The translations under genes and the position numbers were made by a program. From positions 33,553,813-33,617,812 of the forward strand of contig NW_026622952.1 in assembly GCF_023065955.2 (NCBI RefSeq): a stretch of 64,000 bases of DNA, written 5' to 3'. Each line of letters begins with the position of its first letter. Within the stretch, counting starts at the first letter, position 1. The stretch comes from Ursus arctos. Taxonomy: Eukaryota; Chordata; Mammalia; Carnivora; Ursidae. The notes beneath the pieces are model-generated. The model made no database searches, had not been told where the DNA came from, and saw nothing but the letters and a program-made list of their open reading frames with translations. This document shows, piece after piece, positions 45,585-56,874 of this stretch.

Positions 45585-45775
45585 AAATGATGTGTCAAGC
45601 ACTGTGATAGGTGCCTTAGATAGCTGTGCTCATCATTCATCATTATAAGCCATGTAACCTCTCTATTTTCAGATGATAGAACCAACCCAAAGGGTTTTAG
45701 AACCTGGTCATAATCACAGAGCTAAAATCTGAACCCAGGGCTCTTTCCTCCAAGGCTCATGCTCCTTCCATGGAA
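45585..45775 (-). mobile_element. MIR
   Basis: Reversed MIR: 'tgtcaagcactgtgataggt', 'ctattttcagatgatagaac', 'ggtcataatcacagagctaa' and 'aatctgaacccagggctctt'. Confidence 0.8.
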
Positions 45776-46599
45776 ATACAGAAAAATTAGCACTGGTTGG
45801 GGGCATCAGAGGATATCAGGAGAACAAGGCATTTTAGATTGTTAGAAGGCAGAATTAAAATAACCTACAATAAGTCCACACTGGCTTTGTTTGCGGGCAA
45901 GTGAAGCCAGAATGCTGCTTTTGTGAATATAATAATTTATTTTGCTACATTCACCAGTTTGAACTAAGAAACAAAAGGTGCCTGTTACGTTTCAAGGTGT
46001 GCAATCATTTTCTGAATATTTCCAGCACTTTTCCTTAGATTCAGGAAGAACATATTGGTTAATTTATTTTACAAATAAATTACAAATAAATATGCTGTCG
46101 GTGTTCAGTATTGTGCATTTCCTATGAAGCACCAAAGCAGAATTAGGTATAGTCGTTAGGGAAAGATACGTTAATGGAGCTTAGATACAAACAAAAGCAC
46201 TATGTCATGAAGTAAAATATGCTTGCTGTAGAGTGGTTCAAACGTAAGTGAAGATGATGCAATAATTCATTTGAGCCTAAAACTTAAGGTGGGATACTTG
46301 CCATTGAGAAGCAGGTAGGTAGAATAGGCATTCGATAAGAAAGAAGGGAAGAGATGGGGAGGGAAAGAGAGGGGAGAAGAAGGAAGAAAATATGGCGCAA
46401 AGACTGAGGGGCCGGCAGGTGGTCCTGGTAGCCAGAGCTAGTCCAGCAGGAAAAGCATAGGATTAATGACAAGGTCCAAGGTGTACAGTTTTTCATTACA
46501 GCTAAGATGTTACTAAGATCTGTACTCAGCAGGCAATAGGGAGCCACTGAGGCATGAAGAAAAGCCCAACAAGAGCCAGTGTGATTTCACAGATTGGAT
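45776..46599. other. Single-copy sequence, possible antisense L2 at 46400-46599
   Basis: No gene. 46515-46590 ('caatagggagccactgaggc', '...agccagtgtgatttcacag') weakly resembles reversed L2. 46320-46390 is GA-rich. Confidence 0.35.
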
Positions 46600-46990
46600 C
46601 AAGTTTCTTCATCCACTAAAACCCTATAGCAGTTTCTCCTTGGTGTTGGGGTAAAGGTTAAAATCTGTATCTGGACCCTCAGTGATGCATCATCTAGTTT
46701 CCACCTAACGCTCCAGGTATAAATCACGATTCTCTACCACTTCCACCCCAGAGTTTTAACATATTCAATTGTTCCCTCTTTCTCTCTCTCAAATTTCTTC
46801 TTATACCTCACTTTCTCAGGAAGAGATTCTTCTCTGAGATTCTAGGCTAGATTAGTTCTCTATTTATACTGTCCTCCAACACCAAATTACAATTGTAATT
46901 CTATAGATATGTGGGTCATTACTTGTTTAACACCTGTATCCAAAATTAAATTATAAATTCCATGAAAGCAGGGACTTTCTAAAACCCTCA
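46600..46990 (+). mobile_element. LINE-2 3' end
   Basis: 'cttcatccactaaaacccta', 'ggtaaaggttaaaatctgta', 'tgatgcatcatctagtttcc' and the terminal phrase 'ataaattccatgaaagcagg' follow L2 plus-strand order with gaps. Confidence 0.72.
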
Positions 46991-47263
46991 GAGCTAACAC
47001 AGGAAAGAAATACATAAATTGGTTCGGGATAGTGGCTCATTGGAGATGATTTATGTGATATAAGGACTAGAAGTGAAAAAAAACAGGACATTTTTGAAAT
47101 GTCTAGAAGCGGGTTATTAGAGATGTGATACAAATAAAATAAGAGAGGTATGTTTACAAGGTAGTTTAGGATTAGGAGCAATAGGGCTTGGAGATTAATT
47201 GGATGGATTATGTCTAAATAATTTGAGGGGCCCTTAAATATATTTAATAATAAATATTTAATA
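46991..47263. other. Single-copy or decayed L2
   Basis: No gene. Some purine-rich phrases could be antisense L2, but they are not assigned. Confidence 0.3.
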
Positions 47264-47482
47264 TTTTTTATAAAGATTTTATTTATTTATTTCTCAGAAA
47301 GAAAAAGAGAAAGAGTGGGAGAGATAGAGTGACAGTGAGCACAAGCAAGGGGAAGGGCAGGCAGAGGGAGAAGCAGCTCCCTGCTGAGCAAGGACCCCAA
47401 TATGGGACTCTATCCCAGGACCCTGGGATCATGACCTGAGCTGAAGGCAGATGCTTAACCAACTGAGCCACCCAGGAGCCCC
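47264..47482 (-). mobile_element. Can-SINE, reverse
   Basis: Reversed tail 'taaagattttatttatttat', GA-rich body, reversed B box and a head ending 'gccacccaggagcccc'. I cannot point to a clear target-site duplication. The frame MAQLVKHLPSAQVMIPGSWD... on the minus strand (47283-47471) is the usual SINE translation. Confidence 0.93.
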
Positions 47483-47589
47483 ATCTACAAGATCTTAATT
47501 TTTTTGATTTTGAAGAAATCCTTTCTCAGTTCTACAAAAATCTCTGAATAGTCCAATTCTTTTTGTTCCTACATATCTTCTATAGAACT

Positions 47590-47830
47590 TTATACAAATA
47601 TTTATTGAGAACCTATGCCAGGTACTCTTCTGCGTACTTGAATGTCAGTGAACAAAGCAAAGATCCCTACATTCATGGAGCTTACAACAGTTTGCAGAAG
47701 AAAAAGAGTAAACAGTATATATGAGTGTATCATATTGTCTATTTGAAGGCAGTATGTGTGGGACAAGGAAAAGTAGAGCGAAGTAAGGCAGAATCCACAC
47801 AAGAAGCCCAGTGGCATGACACCTGTTATC
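47590..47830 (-). mobile_element. LINE-2 3'-end fragment
   Basis: 'caaatatttattgagaacct', 'atgccaggtactcttctgcg', 'gtgaacaaagcaaagatccc' and 'tacattcatggagcttacaa' are a clear reversed L2 terminus. Confidence 0.8.
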
Positions 47831-48906
47831 TATAGCACATAACATGTATTAATTTTAGCATTTCTGTTTTATTGTTTTACTTCTAATTAAACCCAGAAAC
47901 TTTCCAATTGTAGGTATTCGATGAAATATAATTGCTCTTTTTCTCATCTATGTCCTGGAGATAATATCTTGAAGAGCAGGAAAGGAGCTGTAGGTGGAAA
48001 GCTTCCTTCCTGGGCAGCCTGTGGGGGTCAGAGTCCCACACCAGCACCACACCCTGCCCCTCCCCTGCCCTTTGATTAAGGCACAGCTCTCAGCACCTCC
48101 CCCTACTTAGCATCTCAGCGTCTTTCCTAACACTTCTGGATAATTCCTTTACTTTGCCATCCTGAAAATAATAAATATTTTCTTAGGCTACTTTTCTACT
48201 TGTCACTTTTGTCAGTTCCTTGTCCCTAAAATCTTTCATGGCCTTGTTTACTCACATGAAATCACCAGACAATGTATTTCACATGTAGGTTAAATTTTTT
48301 TTCCAACTAGCTTGTTACATTTAATTTTTCATTCATGAATTATAATTTTTTCATGGCTTTCTGAATAGCATTAATAAAATTTGCATATTCATCATAACAG
48401 TAAATAACACAATATAAGATGATAAATATTTAATAGCTTTTTCTCAACTTTTAGAGAACATTTGGAACAATTCAAACTGTTGAGACACTGTTTACTTAGA
48501 AACTGACTTTCTTGAAACAGAAGGTAAACATATTTTTTAAATTTGTTCATAGTTTAAACAGTAGGAAAAGAATAAATTAATCCTTTAACTTATCCTCTTT
48601 CATGAAAATTTTGTCATCGTCTGCAATATACACTCATAGTCCACAAGAAGATTATTTTTTTCAGCTGAAAAAATTTGTTAAGTACATCCCATTATTTAAA
48701 TTAATTAAAGCTTAACTACAACAAGTTTAGAAATGAAACATTTCATTATCATTTTCCTTATTCCCAATAGTGGAGTGATTTTTTTCATAATAAATTAAAT
48801 GTACTGATTATTTTGGTTTTATGCAAACATGACTTCAAGGTGTCTATATATTTTCAATTAATGGATCAATCAGTTCCATAAAATTCTAGATTCCTGGCTT
48901 CTCTTT
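47831..48906. other. AT-rich single-copy sequence
   Basis: No gene and no repeat recognised. Very few CpGs, which makes it a useful local contrast to the block at 28026. Confidence 0.4.
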
Positions 48907-48919
48907 AAAAATAAAAAGT

Positions 48920-49107
48920 GGGGCGCCTGGGTGGCTCAGTCGTTAAGCATCTGCCTTCAGCTCAGGGCATGATCCCAGAATCCTGTGATCGAGCCCCGCA
49001 TCAGGCTCCTCCGCTGGGAGCCTGCTTCTTCCTCTCCCACTCCCCCTGCCTGTGTTCCCTCTCTCGCTGGCTCTCTCTCTCTCTGTCAAATAAATAAATA
49101 AAATCTT
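48920..49107 (+). mobile_element. Can-SINE (bear/seal-like subtype)
   Basis: The head 'gggcgcctgggtggctcagt', 'cctgcttcttcctctcccac' and 'ccctctctcgctggctctct', with an AAATAAATAAATAAAATC tail. Target-site duplication 'aaaaataaaaagt' (48907-48919) and 'aaaaagaaaaagt' (49108-49120), one mismatch. Confidence 0.96.
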
Positions 49108-49120
49108 AAAAAGAAAAAGT

Positions 49121-49768
49121 AACCTCAATACCTCTTGTTCCCTCATTTCTGGCTGCCTCATTTAGTCATATATTTGTATCATCCCTCTGTCTCTGAAGGC
49201 ATAGAAATTGACAGATCGAATCCATTGATCCAGAAAATAAAGTATAAGAAGTGTCCCCCACTTTTTCAAAAAGCTTGCAACATAATAAGAAATAAAAAAT
49301 AATCTGTAAAAAAATAATTAAAGACAAAGTTTTAATGAGTTAATAAATGTATTTCCTCTGCTTGTACTGATTAGACATCCCCCCCCAAAAAACACCCTGA
49401 AACCAATGCTGTGGATGTGCAACCCCCTTAAGGTATGAAAGGGAAGTTGAAGGTTGATCAGATTAGAGAGAGTAAGAATTCCTTTGGGAAGCTGGTAAGA
49501 CGTAGTACCATGATACTCAGGAAGGGAATGTTTATCATAAACTGAATCCAGTTGAGGGCAACTCAGTCACCCAAAAAGTTGAGTGTGTGTCTCCTGGGAC
49601 TGAAAGTCGTCTAAAGGTTAAAGGTTGCAGGAGTGACCAACCAGGTGGCCAGCTCTGACAGAAAAAAACTGAAGAAAAGAGCCCTCCCAGCAGCAGGGGG
49701 CTGGGAGGAGATACCATGACGGAGATTTCCAGCCCCCCTACTCCAACTTTAGGCTTTCCAACATCCCC

Positions 49769-49770
<2 letters not shown>
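49121..49770. other. Single-copy sequence
   Basis: No gene and no repeat family recognised. A C-run and A-run adjoin at 49380-49391. Confidence 0.35.
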
Positions 49771-49820
<50 letters not shown>

Positions 49821-49821
49821 G
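49771..49821. repeat. (GT)n microsatellite
   Basis: About 25 GT units with a single C, giving an uninterrupted run of about 22 units. Likely highly polymorphic. Confidence 0.97.
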
Positions 49822-50679
49822 GGCATGGGTGTTGGGAAGAACAAGTTAGATAGATTCGAGGTTTTGATTTTACACTGAATTCAACTTTTTAAAGCCTCAC
49901 CTAAGGGATTGTTTCTTTATTACCTGAAAGTAATCATAAAAAGTACAGAATTACTTGAAATTTCAGCCCAAGTCCTAGACATACAGCTTGCTGAGAATAG
50001 GTTGAAAGGTGGCCAGAGAGGGAGATTGTAAAGTTTTCTTTCGGTGCTCTTCCTAGTCCCACTCATCCAGTGAGGTTACACAACATGAGATGTGGCACAG
50101 GGGACTGCTACGGCCGTTCAGCGTGGAGTATAGAAAATTAGTTCAAAGCAAAAAAATGAGCATGCATTGCAGAGGGTGACAACATTTTGAGGCAAGAGGA
50201 TAAAGAATTGGAAGAGAGCTGGGCACTGATTACAGATGATTGTAGCCACATAGGAATTCTGTGGGTACGTCAAAGTGTGGCCCCATTGCTCAAATATTTC
50301 AGTGGATCACTCAGCATAAGTAACTAAAAGCTGGAGATTGTCTTCGGATGTGAGAATAAAAGTGCATTATGGCTTCATGTATTTTGCTTTTTCTTTAAGA
50401 AATACGAATAAAATGGCCTACCATGCTCCCTTATCAGCTGCCACAATTAAGTTTACCAAGTAAATCAACACGGGAGGAAGCATATCAAACCACTGTTTCA
50501 GTAAGCGTAGGATTCGAAGTTGAATGGATAAGGAGAAGTGACCTGAAGCCGGGAGAGGAAATGATGTGAGTAGATAGTTTCAGAGTAATAACAGACTAGA
50601 AGCCGATCACTTGAAGAGTAATACAGAGAAGAGGTACATCAAACGATAGCTCTCCAGGAGTTTCTTTTGTCATTTTGAA
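49822..50679. other. Single-copy sequence
   Basis: No gene and no repeat family recognised. Purine-rich in 50120-50240 and 50500-50640. Confidence 0.35.
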
Positions 50680-51210
50680 TAATATTTAATTAAACACATA
50701 GAGACAACCATGGTCCTAGGAACAGAGTATTGAACTTGAAACCATTGGATGAAGGCTGCCTTTCTACCTAGTTGTCCATCAAATTCCTGCTTATGTCTAT
50801 ACTGATTGCTGAGAAAGACAGTCTCCCACAGGTCTCCTGGGCTCCTACATATCTTACTGACTTTGTCAATTAGGCAAAGCCCTGACTGCTCTCTACAGGG
50901 GCCATTTCTCAGGGTCATGTAAACAGAGGGCAACCTTAAGAGATGATGTAATGTCTGCTTCCGAAACCACAAAGAGGTTTGCTTACTGCTTGCTATAAAA
51001 ATGATGCATTCCCCAAGCACAGTGTTCCTCGGTTGCAGTGCAAAGCCACAGTGTGGATAGCATCGGTCTGGGCCTTTCCATCACACGCCCATGCAAGGAT
51101 GAGGGAAACCAGCACAAACGTGGTGATGGTCATGCTGCTTGCTGTGCTTCGAGCTACAGAATCACTGCCACGGGTGTCTTGTATCTTCTGCCAGCTTCCA
51201 TGAAACATTA
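50680..51210 (+). mobile_element. Possible old LTR
   Basis: GC-richer than its flanks, with a TATA-like 'ctataaaaa' at 50993-51001 followed by '...gcattccccaagcacagtg' about 30 bases on, as in a retroviral LTR promoter. No family was recognised with certainty and no terminal TG...CA pair could be fixed. Opposed frames at 50670-51208 show no domain. Confidence 0.28.
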
Positions 51211-51749
51211 ACAGGCAAACTTACTAGCTTGCAAGTAGGTTTGACCCAACAGTCGTCACTGATGTGTAGTCTCTACTGGCTTTCCCTGGCTGGGTATATC
51301 ATTCAAAGGTATTCAAAATATTATATTTGGAATGCTCTTATGTTGCTAGTCTAAACGGTCCTTAATTTTTGGAAAACTATAAATGTTAATGCCTCAAACA
51401 AATTAATAACGTGTATACCTGGGGAAGTCAAAATCCTCTTTTTACCTGTTTGTTTCTTTTGTACTCATCCTTTAAATATTCATCTTCAAAGTAAGCTTCA
51501 GGATACTCTAAATTCAGATCAGCATGTTCTTATCATCTGGACTTTCCAGCTTCCCCTCTTCCACCAACCTCTGTTAGCTCTTTTTCCTCCAGAGACCTAT
51601 TCACACACACCCACACGAATACGCATGACTTGAGTTCAGGACAGAAAGGTGATCTGCTGGTCTCCATTCATCCTGTGACATTGATTGCAACTTGTACATG
51701 TCAAGGAGTTAGCTCAACATGAGAGCAAGCTATAACATAATAAACAGAT
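51211..51749. other. Single-copy sequence
   Basis: No gene and no repeat recognised. Confidence 0.35.
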
Positions 51750-52600
51750 GCAGCAATATAAAAACTATTACTAGAGTCTTATAAGCGGCAGGCTGCAGTA
51801 GGATAATTATGAGGATGAATGGCCTTATTAACGTCAAACACAATAGTATTTTCAATAAACTTACAACAAAGCATCTCCTATTCCTTTGCAACGAATATTG
51901 AAGACTTGTGGAAATATGAAATTTTTCTCAGATTCATAAGGGCCTAAGAAGAGATAGTGACATAATTATAATTATATTAAGAAACACGGTTGATTGGTTG
52001 TCAGCATACTTTACATTTAACAATCCTGGGTGTTTTTACGTGATAATGGCATAATGACAGTAATGAACTTAGAAGCTATTCTTAGCAGAGTATCACAGCA
52101 GAGTGCAATCGATTTCTGCATAAGCTATAAATGCAATCCCCAACCTTATAGGTTATTGTAAATGCAAAGCACAAATTCTCATTCATAACTACTTAATTAA
52201 AGAACATTATTGGTTTACCTGTAATTGCTTTAATTTATCACAGTGTTACAATTTATAAGTAATGTGTGTTATTCTTCAGTAGTTTTATTGTAATTACACA
52301 TAATTTACAATTCACATTACTGGATTTCTAATTAGCCTCTAAATATTCTTGGTTATAAAAATGAAAATACTATTTTAAGGAGAATAGGATAATTAACAAT
52401 GTATTAAATCTATTGGCTATCAAGCATTTACCAAACAATAAAGTCAACTAATTTAGACTATTTAGTTGGCAAGTTGTAAAATTGTATAAAGTTATGGAGT
52501 ACAACCTGCCTCTCCTTGAGGTATTAACATTGATAAATCTCTGTTTCACATTAATCTCGTTGGCACTCTGATCCACATTATATTTAGCAAAGTGACACAT
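51750..52600. promoter_or_regulatory. TAAT-rich block, candidate distal enhancer
   Basis: About 850 bases with no repeat signature and no long frame. It is dense in homeodomain-type sites (TTAATTAA at 52194-52200, repeated ATAATTAT near 51965, CTAATTAG near 52330) and has POU-like 'aatgcaaag' near 52160. The composition resembles deeply conserved developmental enhancers, but conservation could not be tested. Confidence 0.35.
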
Positions 52601-53919
52601 TTACTATCTCTTTTTGTGTCGGGGTGGATGATGCTGGAGAGGTGGCCAGGATACACACTGACTATCATGATATCCCAAAGTGAGTTTGTCTACTTTCACA
52701 GTTTTCAGGTTATTCTACTCTGTAGGTCGAACAGTGACAAATTCAGTCAGTTGAATCTTCTTTGTTCCTGGAAATTGTGAAAGATCATGTGGTTTGTTCA
52801 GTAAAATAACATTTTTGAAGTTTTGCTGCAAGTTTCTTAAAAGCCTTGTTTTGGCATGAAATAGCTATAAGCCAAAGTCACGTGACTTGGCCATTTTACT
52901 TAAAGATGATTAATGAAAGACACTTGACTGGCTCTAAATGTTCCATAGAATATGCAGCCACCTGTACAATGTGTTTCGAAAGGTCTTCAGACTTTAACAT
53001 CTCCTCTGAACCAATCTGCTATTTCTACTAATGGAAACAGTGCTTTGGGTTAGGCACGTACCCAGAAAGTTTCTTTGTAAATGCAAATATGCTATGTAGC
53101 ATGGATGAAACATGAATCATTGGTCCTTATTACTGAATTCAGGGGAATTCATTTTTTAGATGAGCTAGTATCAGGCAGAAAGGGTAAGAGATACAGAAAA
53201 AACGAAGTCAGAAAACAAAGAGGAGAAAGACAATAGCAGGGAGTTCTGTTGAGGACAGAAGCTTGAGCACAATAACAAAAGGAGCAGGTATGGTAGAGGT
53301 CTCCTGGAGCCCAAAGGGCCCTGTGAAGTCTCTATGTACCAGGACAGAATAGAAAATCATTGGGAAGAATGGAGACGGGCACCAAAACCAAATGTCCATT
53401 GTGTAGTAATTTTGCCTAAGGCCAACCTTAAAATCACCCTGCTAAGATTTTTCTTTTTGTTCCAGCCCTTAAAACTATGGCACTTCATATCTTTAATGAA
53501 AATGGAGCTTTCCATAATTCAGAATAAAAATAATTGGCTATAATTTTGTAAATTGAATCGAAATATAAAATGCTGAAATCATAAATGTCATTTACATTTC
53601 AAGCCATATCACCAAAACTGCCAATCATCTTCTGAATTCATCAGCATTAAATTTGGTTCTGTACTCTACACTCACAGCCATCGGCAAATATGAACCATTC
53701 ATGGGGCAATATTCTAGGGATTTTTGTCTGCTGATATTGAAATTACCCATATCCCCACCCTGCATCATTTTATATTCAGAGACCAAATCAAAGATTCCAA
53801 CGATTGTGGTCATTTCAAGCACCCAAGGGTTCATAGGTCTGTCTAGGCTCTTCCATTAGCAGTGTCCCTGTGATGAAATCAACAAAGCCCTATTCTGAGG
53901 ACTTTGGGGACCAGCTTGG
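52601..53919. other. Single-copy sequence
   Basis: No gene recognised. Frames of 61-69 codons on both strands at 53208-53859 overlap each other and have no domain. Confidence 0.35.
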
Positions 53920-54870
53920 AAGCATTTTGTGATAATGGTGCTCATTGTAACTGGATTTGACCCATGGTTAACTCATACCAGCAACTAAAAATGCACGCAT
54001 TTAACCAGACTACATAGGATTCTAGCCCAAACCAAGCTGTGTGTGTCAGCCCAGTGATGTCACAAAATGTACTGTGCAGTTGATTAGCTGGCTGCATTCA
54101 ATTGGACTCAATGTATTTTTTGTGTATTTTTAGGCAAGAAATGTGCAATTAAGATTCGTGGGCTGTCTGCATTTCCTTCTCTTCCAGACTGTCTATATTC
54201 AGTATGTTCAAGTCAGTTATTAGTTTAGATTATAAATGTGTCTCACTTACTCCTAGAAACAGGTTGATTGAGTTGATTTTTCAACAGCAAAATTCCCCTT
54301 TCTTTCTGAGTGTGTGTATGTGTGGTTTTAAATCATACTTAAACAAATATAGGAATATAATGTTGGAAATCTGCACTAATCGAAGCAAAGAGTCTAATGG
54401 GCCTTATAAAGGGTAAGGCCATGCCATACCTCAGTTGATTGCTTCTCAATTAGGACACAGAATGCTACCCCATTCTTCCTTCTGGGTATGACTTGAGTCT
54501 GTACAGTGCAGTACATAAATGATTTTCCATGGCTTTTTAAAAGGCGGTGCATATTAATATTTTAAACTGAAGTAATTGCTTCTTGCTCAGCAATGGGTTT
54601 CATTTATGAGTGTTTATCCTCAGCAAATGGAAAGTATGGTTAATCTAAGTTAAAAATGGGTTCTTTAAATAGCTCTAATTACATTCTGTTTATATTTGTA
54701 TGTATTAGACACTTAAGATTTAATCGGTAGCAGTTCTAACAAACCATAATGTTTATTAGCTGGTTTTAAATTATTGTTATGGATGGCAGTTGAATGAGAA
54801 AATAAATGATTTGCCTACTATAAAACACAGTAAATAAAAGATGGACCAAGGTTAAAAAAAATGATTTTTA
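53920..54870. promoter_or_regulatory. Repeat-free block, candidate distal enhancer
   Basis: About 950 bases without repeat signatures. It has 'cagttgattagctgg' at about 54077, repeated TTGATT and TAATT sites, 'ggccttataaagggtaaggcc' near 54400 (a near palindrome with a TATA-like core) and 'aaggcggtgcatattaatat' near 54541. No coding evidence. Confidence 0.33.
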
Positions 54871-55647
54871 GCATCACTTCACATTTTAAAGTAATTTATC
54901 AGAAAGAGGTTATATGAGGTAGATCCTTCCTTTTTGTTGTTGTTTTTTTATTGCCTAAAGATACAAAACTAGCGTGGTTTCTAGTGGTATGAAGTTAGTG
55001 GGAGTTTTGTTTTCAAAAATCTTTAAGATCTTGGTGTTCAAGTGTCAGAAGAGAAGGGACTAAATTTTACATTTTAATTTATATTTATTTTACTTTGAAG
55101 TAGAATAAACATCAGAAATAATAGGTTGATTTATAAAATGTTAAAAGCCCATTTGCTTTAGGTTGATGTGATGCTAGATGAAATCAATTTAACTTGCTTA
55201 AATTCTATATTTTGATGAAACAGAAAAGGCTTTGTTGGGTTCTGTTTCCTCTCTAAGAAATCTGTGAAAGGACTTCCCTTATCTTTGGGGAAAACTTCTC
55301 AATTGCACATAAGTATTACTCAGTGAATTAGAAGACCCCCAGTCTTTTTCTTGACATTTCATTTCCCATTTGTTTTCTTGGGATTTTCAAGATATGCAAA
55401 ATGAAGTATAAATCAAAAGACAATTTATTAATAACAACACCTGTATCTCTGTGGAACTATAAGAATTTGTCATTGTTTTTAAAATGTGATGGTATTCCCA
55501 GAAAAGAAATCTGTGGAGTTATTAGTGTCATTTTATAAATAAGAAAAGTGACAGAAATATTATGACTTCTCTACATGGTAAATAAGTTAAAAAAAAAAAA
55601 ACAGAACAAGATATTATACCACACTTTCTCATGACCAATGTTTAATT
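54871..55647. other. AT-rich single-copy sequence
   Basis: No gene. Poly-A run at 55590-55602. The last bases may be the start of the MIR that is split by the next SINE. Confidence 0.35.
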
Positions 55648-55659
55648 AGAAAGCTGTGT

Positions 55660-55797
55660 CCTGGGATTGAGCCCCACATCAGGCTCCCTGCTCAGTGGGG
55701 ACTCTGCTTCTCCCTCTCCCTCTGCCTGCTGTTCCCCAAACTTGTGCTCTCTCTCTGTCAAATAAATAAATAAAATCTTAAAAAAAAAATGAAAGAA
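55660..55797 (+). mobile_element. 5'-truncated Can-SINE
   Basis: Starts inside the B-box region ('ctgggattgagccccacatc'), with the first 60 or so bases of the head missing. It then has body, 'aaataaataaataaaatctt' and poly-A. Flanked by 'agaaagctgtgt' at 55648-55659 and 'agaaagctgtgt' at 55798-55809, so it is a genuine truncated retrotransposition, not a later deletion. Without its A box it has no own promoter. Confidence 0.94.
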
Positions 55798-55985
55798 AGA
55801 AAGCTGTGTGACCTTGGGCAAGTCACTAAACTTTAATGTGTTTTGATTTCTCTATCAGTTGGAAAGTAGGGAAATTGTAAAAGTAGGGAATAATAGTATC
55901 CACCTCATAAAGCTAGTGTGAATTAGAGTAATGTAAGCAAGCACACAGAACACTGCTTTCATAGAAACATTAGGTATTAATATTG
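55798..55985 (+). mobile_element. MIR
   Basis: 'aagctgtgtgaccttgggca', 'agtcactaaactttaatgtg', 'gggaataatagtatccacct' and 'gaacactgctttcatagaaa' are a clear MIR from core to tail. The truncated SINE landed in the 'agctgtgtg' of its core. Confidence 0.9.
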
Positions 55986-56019
55986 CATTTATTTTATCTC
56001 TCCCTCTAGCTGTGAGCTC

Positions 56020-56700
56020 TGTCCCAAGAGCTTTCTTTGCAAAATCTCTCTCATTCATCCTTTCTTTTCCATTCCTGCTGCTGCTTTCTGGAGAGTGCCC
56101 TTGACCCCTCATGCCTAGAATGTAAGCCTCTCAAATGCAATGTCAGGTCTCCCTGCCCAGCTCCACTACTGCATTTGTGTCCTAAAGAACCCCCAGCCAG
56201 GCCACCCTCAACCTCAAACCTGCTAAAAGGTTCCTCTCTCTGCTGAGTGCAACCCCACATGCTCATCTCGGCATGCAGCGTGCTCCAACATCTGGTTCCA
56301 TCGCCTTCTCTTCCGGGCTTATATCCCATGGTCTGCCAAACCTCCACATCCCAGCCAGTCCTCACTGCCCTGCTCTGGTGTTCTCTCCCTCTTGTTGGTA
56401 CCTTTGCATTTTTCTCTACCTACATCTGGCCTTACAGAAATATTCCCATCCTTCAAGACTGCAGTACAAGCCATTTCCATGACCATCCCTTTCCGTATCT
56501 GCGCTGGGTTCTAAATACACTTGTTTTATGCCATTCATATGCCACTTACCCTTTTGCCTCAGCATAAATATTCATGAACATTTCTCTTCTCCCTACTATA
56601 TCATATTCCTGTCATATCGTCAGCCTGTAACTCGGGCCTAGCACATATAGCTACTCAATACGTGTGTATCAGTAGGTGTTTGTTGTATGACTAAATGTTG
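56020..56700 (+). mobile_element. LINE-2 3' end
   Basis: Pyrimidine-rich L2 with 'ttcccatccttcaagactgc', 'ccatttccatgaccatccct' and the terminus 'gggcctagcacatatagcta', 'ctcaatacgtgtgtatcagt', '...tgttgtatgactaaatg'. Frames of 69-106 codons here are L2 debris. Confidence 0.75.
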
Positions 56701-56874
56701 CTTGGTGCTAAGTACTGTATCTTGCATGGTTAGGAATCAGGGTATGAAAGTGGCCATCAATAGGTTGTATCTGAATTAATCAGTGGATTAGTAAGTTAGT
56801 CAATTATTTCAAAAATATTGTGAAACCTTATCTCTTTTCCGACTTCCATGCTCTCTCTCATGGACCATTTTTTC

